This document shows positions 55,985-64,000 of a stretch of DNA of 64,000 nt, piece by piece. Source of the stretch: Flabesymbios commensalis (lineage: Eukaryota > Annelida > Polychaeta > Terebellida > Flabelligeridae); NCBI GenBank assembly GCA_964017125.1, contig OZ024902.1:39335780-39399779 (forward strand), written 5' to 3'. Made by a program: the position numbers and the translations under genes. Positions within the stretch are counted from its first letter, which is position 1. Each line of letters opens with the position of its first letter. A model generated the notes under the pieces. It was not told the origin of the DNA and did no database searches. It saw only the letters and a list, made by a program, of their open reading frames with translations.

Positions 55985-56035
55985 CATGCAGTATTTTCTT
56001 ACGTAAGGGGATACTGCCTTTTGGTTTTGCGCGGA
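55985..56035. mobile_element. FB-F right half
   Basis: CTTACGTAAGGGGATACTGC and CTTTTGGTTTTGCGCGG match the right arm of FB-F; the left arm is missing. Confidence 0.4.
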
Positions 56036-56039
56036 AATA

Positions 56040-57290
56040 ATGTGATATTTAACAATATCAAATACATTACAACACCAATAATTAATTTATGTAGGCGCAT
56101 ACAACCATGTGCCTATTCATAACAGTTTCGCATTGTTATTGCGATAAAAAAGTGTCCATGCAAAACATTGGGCATAGAATAAATAATAACTGTAACTCGT
56201 TTATCTCGCATTTCATATTGGTCTCTAAATCTAACTCGTCCTGTTGGAAGCAAATGGTCAAATCTGCTACTTTAACCAGTGTCAGATATGACTCTTTGTG
56301 ACTGTTTGTTTTCACTAGGACGAATTATACTTATTTCGTTTATTTACGTTTCATTCCGCTAGGGATAATAGCAAAATAATAATACTTGTGATTTCTTATC
56401 GTATGGCTTATTCAATTTACGGAGAATACATTACTATTAATGGCTTGTCAGTGTTTATTTTTATGTATTGTATGAAAGCGGCGTTGGTAAAGGCACTGCA
56501 CTCAGCAAACAGAACTCGGCATGTGGTACCACCTGGCGGACAGAATAGAAGCATTGTTTCACACAAAGGATTCCAGGAATTAATTGCTTACAAAAATGTG
56601 TAACGGTATTTTTAATGATATGATTTTCAATGAATCCAGTAATCAATCAATCAATGGTTTGATCGATCCATTCGACTTAACCCTCTACCCTCATGCAGTG
56701 ACAATCATGTGTGTAATTATTGAAATATTAATACGTTTGACGGATAGTAAGAGCTCCGGGCCAGATCTGAGCTGAACAGACGTTTACAGTGTTATAGCTA
56801 CTTTTTTCAATTCAAAATGTTCTGAAATAAATAAATCAAGTGTAGGACATATTCGTTGATGTGCAATATATTTAGTTTTCACTAGCGCTAGCAGGTAAAG
56901 GGTTAGACTGATAGGTCGTAACTATATAGCGTGGTTGATTCAGTAATGATTCAGTTACGATGGGCGTCTTCAGTAAAATTGCACCTATTTTAGTAGTAAA
57001 GGGAATACTGGATTTATGCTATCGATCTTGGGTTCACATGCTAAAATAATGTCTTTACAAACTGGTTTACTGATGGACCAACTATGATTAATAGCTTCTC
57101 ATTATTTAAATAGTCTGAAATGTGTCAATGACGAACATGAACTATTTTAGCGCGTCCATATTAATCTTCGAGGCAGTTAATTTGAACTATTTGCAAAACA
57201 CACCGCTGGTAAAGTCAGACAAAAACTTTTACTATTGGACCAGAATGATGTTTTAACACAGAGCACAAGCGACGTTCACTCAACTATAGC
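56040..57290. other. No recognisable gene
   Basis: AT-rich DNA; short frames without recognisable domains. Confidence 0.35.
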
Positions 57291-57381
57291 TCGAGCCGTT
57301 GAACCAATGTTGTTTTAATGTTGAGCTACCGTCTTCAACGCTGGCTCAACATTAAAACAACATTAGTTTAACGTCTCGTGT
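57291..57381. mobile_element. FB-A copy 1 of a cluster
   Basis: TCGAGCCGTTGAACCAATGT to TTTAACGTCTCGTG with core GAGCTACCGTCTTCAACGCT. The outer CAGCAAAC is missing on the left and shared with the next copy on the right. Confidence 0.7.
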
Positions 57382-57490
57382 CAGCAAACGCAATATGTTG
57401 AACCAATGTTGTCTTAATGTTGGTCTACCGTTTCGACGCCGGAACACCATTAAAACAACATTGGCTCAACAAATTGTGTTTGCTGAGTGG
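57382..57490. mobile_element. FB-A copy 2 of a cluster
   Basis: CAGCAAACGCAATATGTTGA to CAAATTGTGTTTGCTGAGTGGG. Arms ACCAATGTTGTCTTAATG and CATTAAAACAACATTGGCT. Confidence 0.75.
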
Positions 57491-57493
57491 GAA

Positions 57494-57606
57494 CCCAGCC
57501 AACACGCAACATTGAGCCGTTTTTAGTTGTATGTTGGTCCACCGTCTACGACGCTGTCCCGACATTGAACCAGCAATGTCACAATAATGTCTCGAATTTG
57601 CTGGGT
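57494..57606. mobile_element. FB-A copy 3 of a cluster
   Basis: CCCAGCCAACACGCAACATT to ATGTCTCGAATTTGCTGGGT with core GGTCCACCGTCTACGACGCT. Confidence 0.75.
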
Positions 57607-57777
57607 GGGTACAGGGCCAGCAAAATAGGGATCGGATTGCGCCCCTCGTCCGTAGAGTACACTCAGACAGCCGGACAAACATACACGAGGTCCACACACA
57701 AGGTCCACATAATAACGGGGATTTCCCCCCCAGTATTTGTACTAAAGACGTACCTACTATTTTTGATACCTATTATA

Positions 57778-57884
57778 CACAGGAAACGCGACGCATTGAC
57801 CCAATGCTGTTCTAATGTTAGGCGACCGTCTGCGACGCCGACCCAACTTTAAATAACCATTGGGTCAACAGCTCGAGTCTGCGA
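57778..57884. mobile_element. FB-A copy 4 of a cluster
   Basis: CAGGAAACGCGACGCATTGA to GGTCAACAGCTCGAGTCTGC. Arms CCCAATGCTGTTCTAATG and TTTAAATAACCATTGGG; ends mutated. Confidence 0.65.
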
Positions 57885-58309
57885 CACATGCAGAACACGA
57901 CGACAGTCATTCCAACAAGGACGTTTATTCTGGGACAATATTTGTTTGCTTGCCATCGACTATCGGCCCACAAGAGCAACTGGGCTTGTCACTACAATAG
58001 GCTGAACAAATGTATAGTGGTTGGTCCAGCGTTGAGACAATGTGTTTTGATAGATGCCTTCCAGGATTTCCAGACATGAGATTTAGTCATACTGTATAGG
58101 GGGGCCCACGGACCATGACACTGTCTTTGATTTTGGGAATGATTTTACAATAATTATTTACGAGGGACCACCCTTAAATGTGCCAAATTGAAAACCATTG
58201 GCTGCTACTAAACAAAAAAATACCATATTTTGTTGGTAATAAATGTACCTTACATAGATTTATTGCAAAGAAAGTTTGTACAAAAACGTTGCTCTTGGGG
58301 CGTTCTTAA

Positions 58310-58537
58310 CCCTTTAACCGCCGGTGCCGCATTTACTCGGGTTTTCACCTTTTATTTGCACAAAAGTACCACCTTTCAAAGATGTTAAAGATAAAATGTG
58401 ACATCAATCAGTAATATTTGACTTCCATTTCGCCAAATCTGAATATTTTTCACTCACTTGAAGTTGTGGATCGCGTCAGCGAGACACAACTTCAAGGGGG
58501 TGAAAAATTCAGATTGAATAATTTGGCGGTTAAAGGG
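58310..58537 (-). mobile_element. PB-B piggyBac-like MITE, complete
   Basis: TTAA on both sides (58306-58309, 58538-58541), reverse orientation. Starts CCCTTTAACCGCCGGTGCCG, ends TTTGGCGGTTAAAGGG. Hairpin CACTTGAAGTTGTGGATCGC with GAGACACAACTTCAAGGGG. 228 bp. Confidence 0.9.
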
Positions 58538-58539
58538 TT

Positions 58540-59879
58540 AATATAGCTCACCTTACGTGTTACTTATATTCACCCCCCCCCCCATAATCTCATCATTTTA
58601 TTGTCTCCCAAATCACCACCCCACGATTGTGTAGATTTTATCCGGTAAGCAAGATGGCGTGATTTGGGGAAGAGTTATTTCGGAGAAAAACACGCACTGC
58701 CCTTTGAAAACACCAGGGGGTAGCGCTCTGTGCACATAATAGATCGTTTTCAAACACGAATGATGTCTCAAAAATATTTCTGTTTTTTTTTTCGACCTTA
58801 AAAGTCCAATAATGGCCATTTAACTTATTTATGTATATACATTGAACGCTTACTACCTTCTAAACATGGTTCAACTATCCTTATAATGCTGTGCAAAGCT
58901 AAAAGGCAGTATCTGCTTTTATTACAAGTAGGCACCTTGAGACTTGGGGCACCTGGAAACAGGCCTGTTTGACACAGAAATTATTTTGCGATTTGCGCGT
59001 CATCTGGTCAATGATATCAAAACTAATCAGTTTCCATTTTCCACCCTATGGCTGTTGGATATCCTTGGCAGGAATGTGAGCTTACGTCCATTTTTTACAT
59101 GGAAAATACTTTTTGGGATCATCAATATTTGGTTGTATGGATCACATAATACTTGATTTCCTGTGATTTGGGTCATATCTTACACCTGTACTATCACTTT
59201 ATAATCTATGTATAGTGGTTTGCTTCAAATACACCCCACACACAAACTATGGTATCAGAAGTGGGGTCAGTCAGGGTGGGGCACATTGCGACGCTGTCTC
59301 ATGTACCCCAAAACTGTCCCCAAGACATATTTTTACTGCAACATCTAGCATTAGCCAACTGCTGGCTTTAGCTACAGGTATATGTAGTATTCAAATATTG
59401 ATTTTAGTTAGATCCATATTGTCTTCAGGTACCTAATATGGTGTCTCAAGGTTCCCCAGGTGGTGTCTCAAGGTGCCCGAGTACGGGGTACATTGAGAAT
59501 GTTTTTTTAAAATATGTTTTGTTAAAAAATAAAAGGTTACACATTTCTGAAAATGTTCATCTCTTGCTCAAATATACCCCACTGGATGCTGCATCCATAT
59601 ATGTCGTCAAAATGTTTTACTTCGAAAATGAAATATTTGTTTGGGAGGGGGGGGGGGTGATTTTCTCGCCTCAAGGAGCCCCAGTTTCCCCTAAGCAGAT
59701 ACTGACTTTGGCACTGCAAAGCAGTGTAGCCTCCAAATTTATGAGAATAAGGACATTCACATTTCATGCTGCAGTGGTTCATATTATGGGCTAGACACCA
59801 CTAAACCAATGTGAGCCAGGGACTGTAACGGTATTATATCCAATCCAGTGTGACAATCAGTTATCCGATTGCCATGAGC
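58540..59879. other. No recognisable gene
   Basis: AT-rich DNA with FB-F fragments at about 58890-58930 (GTGCAAAGCTAAAAGGCAGT) and 59688-59722 (AAGCAGATACTGACTTTGGC). Between 59260 and 59490 the words TGTCTCA and (C)CCC recur (GGTGTCTCAAGGTTCCCCAG, GGTGTCTCAAGGTGCCCGAG), a short direct repeat of unknown origin. Confidence 0.4.
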
Positions 59880-60403
59880 TTGGGCCATGGTGCAGTGGTT
59901 AACCTTTTCACTACCATACACGACGGAAATTTCCGTCGTCATTCGTCAATGAACGTAACCATAAAATGACACAAATTTTCGTCAAATATATACTACATTT
60001 TTGTATTTTTCGTCATTTGAAGCTGGAAATTGCGTTAGCAATTCCAGCTTCAAATGACGAAAAATAGAACTCGTACACCAGTATATCTGGATCTTGGTAT
60101 GCACCCCGGCCTGGAAGTCAAAGGGTTAAAACTGCCAGCTCAAAAAATCGGAGATCGCGGGTTAGAACCCCACTTTGACCTTTAAGTTTCAAAGAAACAA
60201 AATGTTTCTTTCCCGCTCACTAGTAAAGCTTGAATATTGTGAGGAGCCTACGTGACCGAGAGGTAGTGTGCTCGGCCTCAGACTGCCAGGGCTCTAATTT
60301 TGAATCCGGTGTCTGAAGGGCAGTGTCATCTCATTCATCTCACCATCCTCAGGAGGTTATCTAGGCCTAGTTTAGCCTACATGTGCACAAAGGTGATCAA
60401 AAA
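59880..60403 (+). mobile_element. tRNA-derived SINE split by a PB MITE
   Basis: TTGGGCCATGGTGCAGTGG is the SINE head up to 59898. The element resumes at 60126 with AACTGCC and a B box GGGTTAGAACCCC, then the second tRNA-like module (GTGACCGAGAGGTAGTGTGC), the body and CACAAAGGTGATC at the end. It is more diverged than the copies at 44446 and 50519. Confidence 0.75.
59903..60125. mobile_element. PB-F piggyBac-like MITE inside a SINE
   Basis: TTAA at 59899-59902 and 60126-60129. Starts CCTTTTCACTACC and ends CCTGGAAGTCAAAGGG. A subterminal hairpin reads TTTTCGTCATTTGAAGCTGG, AATTGCGTTAGCAATT, CCAGCTTCAAATGACGAAAA, essentially perfect. 223 bp, non-autonomous. Confidence 0.85.
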
Positions 60404-61571
60404 CCCCATCCATTTCATTTTTGTTTGCCATGTCGTATGGTGCTATACTAGTTACTTATATCACACTATTTTCCGACAAAAATTAAATTATATTAAAATA
60501 TGCATAATTTAATTATTAGTCTTGGTGAGATAAGCCAAATTAGATGATCACATTTATATGGAGGGCATGCTTTTATCCTAAGTGTTAGTTCCATATGTCC
60601 GACTTTGATTTTTATTGATTTCAATTCTTCACCAAGAAATACTATTTATAATAATTATGTTGTTGTAATGTGTGGCTACAAAAATGAAATTATAAGTCTA
60701 ATGATCTTAACTATTAAGAATACAAAGAAAACGAAAAAAATAAAAGCACTGCAAAAGACTAAACTGGTTTTATTTCCAAGTTGTATATTGTCCTGTAAAC
60801 AAGAGTGAGTGCATTATACAAAAACTTTTTGACACAAATACCCACCAACTAATCACAGGAAAGACACCACCCTTAATTGGTGTCTTAAAGTGAGGACATG
60901 GGGGGGGGGGTACCTTGCAGCGTTGATTGTCTGCCCAACGTTGGGCCGGTGGCATGAACCCAATGCTATGCTTACATTCAACCATCATGTGTATAGTGTT
61001 TTCGGGTTTTCGCTGGATTCTTATGAATATTGATGACAAATTGAAATCGTGATCTGCGGGAGTCACTGATTCACAAAACACAATACCCAAATTGGTATCA
61101 TCCCAAGCAGTCCCTTTAAAGATAAAAGTGTGTGGGAACAAAAAACACAAGAACAATAATATAATGAGGGAATGGTGGCAGGATCCACAAATATTTTTTG
61201 TATTCGGTGAAAAAATAGGGTGTCCGCTGCGCCTCCCCTTGGATCCTTTCTGGTTCATAAGGTTGGCAAGGCAGTGATTTAATGCTAGTTTAGCCAAAAT
61301 GGCTCAGTGTTGGACCAATAATGGAATACTATCGCGTCAAAGTCTCAGTCAGTGGCCTGATGTTTACTGAAGACTACACATGGTGTCTGATGCAAGAGGT
61401 CACAGACTATTTGTACAGCTGACAGTGCTTAGATGTGGGACACGGCTCTGGTTCAACTAATATACGCAGTCTGTATATTTTATATACATTTGTATGTTTA
61501 ACTTTTTGTGGTTGGAGAATCATCCAGATGTGTCCTTCGGCCCTATGGTCTTGTAACAATAAATCAATGCA
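60404..61571. other. No recognisable gene
   Basis: AT-rich DNA. A 175-codon minus-strand frame (60770-61297) carries a hydrophobic stretch SLIILLFLCFLFPHTFIF but crosses a G-tract and FB-A-like fragments and shows no known domain, so I do not call it a gene. CAACGTTGGGCCGGTGGC at 60938 and ATGGCTCAGTGTTGGACC at 61299 are FB-A fragments. Confidence 0.35.
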
Positions 61572-61721
61572 CAAATATATCTATAATATATAAAACTATC
61601 AGATCAGAAGAAAATTATACACATGTTTTACACTAATCATTAATTAATAAATGGTGTAAAAAACAGGTGTATAATTTCCTTCTGATCTGGTAAGTTTATA
61701 TAATATAGACATTTATATATT
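61572..61721. mobile_element. 150-bp AT-rich foldback
   Basis: TATCTATAATATATAAAACT, ATCAGATCAGAAGAAAATTA and TACACATGTTTTACAC pair with the mirror on the right (GTGTAAAAAACAGGTGTATA, CCTTCTGATCTGG, ATATAATATAGACA). Confidence 0.7.
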
Positions 61722-61848
61722 GTTACTAGACGATAGGCTGATTCAATAATTAAGTAGTTAATGCATCCTTTCAATTAAGTTTGAAAAGATGTCATTCTCT
61801 CGATGTATGCGTATTTAGGAGAAGCTACACAAAAATGGATCACATCAT

Positions 61849-61983
61849 GTGAATATAATGCAATATCTGAGTCCTGTGGAATGCAGCAAGGATCAAGGCT
61901 GTCACCTGCTTGTAAATAAAGCAGGTGACAGCCTTGATCCTTGCTGTATCCCCCGGTACCCAGATATTGCATTCTCTTCACAT
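61849..61983. mobile_element. 135-bp foldback, GC-mixed
   Basis: TGTGAATATAATGCAATATC at the left and GATATTGCATTCTCTTCACA at the right; inner arms CAGCAAGGATCAAGGCTGTC / GACAGCCTTGATCCTTGCTG are perfect, with a short AAATAAAG-type loop. Frames on both strands across it are artefacts. Confidence 0.8.
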
Positions 61984-61984
61984 A

Positions 61985-62700
61985 CCCGGACATCACCGCC
62001 GCCCATAAGTTATGCGGATTATTACATGGCTGTCACGGAAGCTGACAACTGTTACGTGACAATGAATGCCTTCACTCCCATGGCATCTTGTCGCCATGAC
62101 TACAGGCGGCCAGACGCTGTCCTCGACCATGTCATATGTCGGTTAATAATGTCATTAGCGTGCCATGAAAGTCACAGTAAACATTATCTCTTAAGTCTAT
62201 TATTGGTAACCTGACAAATATCTGTAAATTGCTGATGTATATATGTGATTCTCACACGGTGCATTCAACCCTTACAACGTCTATAGATAAGTTTTAGTCG
62301 ATCAAATATATGCATCTCGCTATCTTATCCTGACGTATTATAAGTCATGTACATTGGTGAATGTCGTTACAGATACATACCAACTTTCACACCATGTTCT
62401 GTAAAGCTAAATAGCCTAACTTTAAGTACCAGTATTTAAAAATATAGCCTCATCTCTGATTATTTAGAACTTTGGATCGACGTGTGAAATACGTAATGTA
62501 ATGTGTGTTGCATTTTTTGGGTGCTGAATTATGCTTCATTTTAAGCTGACAATTTCATCAGCAACTACAAGCTCCAATGAAGGAAAACTATCACTTTAAA
62601 AAGTGAACGTCTGAAATGTATTTTTGTCTGCACAAAAAACGGTATTTAACTTGGTTGGATACTCACCCCCCAAAAAACACCATACTTTGATCTGATACTG
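61985..62700. other. No recognisable gene
   Basis: Mixed to AT-rich DNA. ACAATTTCATCAGCAACTAC with AGCTCCAATGAAGG near 62548 recalls the hairpin of a PB element but without ends. Confidence 0.35.
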
Positions 62701-62705
62701 TCTCA

Positions 62706-62766
62706 CGATTGCGCCAACACTGCATACATTAAAACAACATTGGATCAACATCTAGTGTTTGCTTCT
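62706..62766. mobile_element. FB-A right half
   Basis: GCGCCAACACTGCATACATT, AAAACAACATTGGATCAACA, TCTAGTGTTTGCTTC; only the right arm remains. Confidence 0.5.
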
Positions 62767-63084
62767 AGTTCTTAGCGAAAACATTCTCTCTGCTTACTAA
62801 AACAGTTATGAGCAACAAAGAAAAAACAATTTGCCGGTAATCACTCTTTCTTGATGTTATGGACAGTCGGCTAGTTATAAAAGAGTGTCCCACTGCCTAT
62901 TATCTAAAGTTCACTTTAATTGTAAATAAAGAGCAGCATATAATGGCAGCAATAATAATAATAATAAATTGTGATGCAGACATTGCATATATAGAAATAT
63001 TCGTGTATCATGTTTGAGTGGTATGCTTATTAAATAATGCATTAGACAATGATTAAATAATGATCAGATCAACACCAAATATAA

Positions 63085-63166
63085 CCCAGCAAACTGGTCA
63101 GGTTAAACTAAGGCTAGGTCGACGACGCTGGGCCAACTTTGCCCCAGCATTTGGTCTCGTGTTTTA
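63085..63166. mobile_element. FB-A foldback, shortened
   Basis: CCCAGCAAACTGGTCAGG to TTTGGTCTCGTGTTTTA, with core GGTCGACGACGCTGGGCC. Right end mutated. Confidence 0.55.
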
Positions 63167-63169
63167 CCC

Positions 63170-63839
63170 CTAGTCAAGCAATTTTTAACACCCTATAGCT
63201 TGCTTATATCACAATTTCGATTATGTTAAATTTGATATGTTAATTTTGCAGAGAGTGAGATCGCGAATATTTCAACCAATTCAGATATGGTCGCCATAGA
63301 AATTATAGTTCTCAGATAGATGTTCACAAAAATTCTCATGATTGTTCAATTTTCAAAAATTACTTCACCTTCATGCTTCAGAGGATAGAAACACTCACAG
63401 ACTGCATACCGACATTACAGCATATCGTGTCAATATCGATGTTTTTTGCTGATACATTGTACATTGTATTTTCACCGAGAAAATTATATCGGTGTCATTG
63501 AAAAGTATAATATGGCTTAAAAAGCCTGAAAATGATATCAATGTTTGTCATACAGATCTCATTGTCAATAATATTTACCGAGATTAGAAAACATGGGCTC
63601 TCTCTCGTTGGAGGGTGATTGTTTTACCGGTGTACGTCACGGGTGTTGACTGCAAAACCAATTAAATATCCGCGATTATCGAATCATACGGATCTGAAAT
63701 TAAATTTGAAAAAACATTGATCGAGTTATATGGGCACGTGCCGGAACTGGCTGCATGGGACGTCTGAAAACAGACCCAACCAATACCGCTGAATAACTGA
63801 ATAAGTGGGATGAGCGACATCCGAAGCGGGTTTGCTCAG
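63170..63839. other. No recognisable gene
   Basis: AT-rich DNA, no frames or repeats noted. Confidence 0.35.
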
Positions 63840-63893
63840 ATTTTACATTCGTCTGCAGCTGACGCAAATTCCAGCTGCAGACGAATGTAAAAT
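63840..63893. repeat. Perfect hairpin, 22-base stem
   Basis: ATTTTACATTCGTCTGCAGC continuing TG pairs perfectly with its mirror at 63872-63893 around the ten-base loop ACGCAAATTC. Confidence 0.85.
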
Positions 63894-64000
63894 TTGTGTT
63901 TATACCATCTGCGGATCCGATTGTCTTCTCACATCGCGAAATGTTTCAATACTTTATTTTTAATATTATGCTGCGGGAAATTCTAGCAATTAAACCCAGT

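Noticed and set aside
60770-61297. 175-codon minus-strand frame with a hydrophobic stretch
   Set aside because: It crosses a G-tract and foldback fragments, shows no domain and has no gene-like context.
61849-62214. 121-codon forward frame
   Set aside because: Its first third is the foldback at 61849-61983, and the rest has no domain.

Overview
This window looks like repeat-dense, gene-poor nuclear DNA of an animal, most likely a marine invertebrate. There are no operons, ribosome binding sites or long conserved reading frames. There are long microsatellites, minisatellites, tRNA-derived SINEs, 3' ends of LINEs and dozens of short non-autonomous DNA transposons. I cannot fix the phylum. The frequent TAGGCCTA words, the RTE-type LINE tail and the foldback families remind me of echinoderms, hemichordates, amphioxus and molluscs, but that is recollection, not proof. 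I found no intact host protein-coding gene; the few candidate exons are weak.

Repeat families, with names used only here. FB-A is a palindromic element of about 75-110 bp with ends CCCAGCAAAC/GTTTGCTGGG and a self-complementary GACGCTGGCCCAAC core; about 30 whole or partial copies lie throughout. FB-F is a palindrome built on GCAAAGCCAAAAGGCAGTAA, with about ten copies. FB-G has ACGACGTTGTTG arms. Several piggyBac-like MITE families (PB-B, PB-C, PB-D, PB-E, PB-F) have TTAA flanks, CCCTTT/AAAGGG termini and a strong subterminal hairpin. A further MITE has TTCTGTGAAAC termini. Larger single foldbacks lie at 7492-7674, 31983-32097, 38394-38552, 48006-48127, 55533-55912, 61572-61721 and 61849-61983.

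Layout. 0-13 kb: FB-A, PB and FB-F copies, a 267-bp (TAA)n array and a triplicated MITE at 11.8-12.1 kb. 13-16.3 kb: mostly unassigned AT-rich DNA. 16.3-17.8 kb: a 27-bp minisatellite followed by a 44-bp minisatellite. 18-29 kb: scattered MITEs, an RTE LINE tail and a tRNA SINE. 33-34 kb: a GC-rich patch with perfect hairpins. 38-43 kb: four full PB-B copies, two of them next to other elements. 45.1-45.7 kb: a compound (CAAT)n/(CAGT)n array grown against half an FB-A copy. 48.5-51.9 kb: the most interesting object, a 3.4-kb unit with long diverged terminal inverted repeats enclosing the fossil of an uncharacterised gene family that ends in a cysteine-rich CXC-like tail, itself invaded by a dimeric SINE. 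52.9 kb: a CR1/L2-type LINE 3' end. 57.3-57.9 kb: four FB-A copies in a row. 59.9-60.4 kb: a SINE split by a piggyBac-like MITE.

There is no pathway to reconstruct. The biology visible here is a record of transposition, nesting, hairpin maintenance and satellite expansion. No retrovirus, LTR element or Polinton was recognised.
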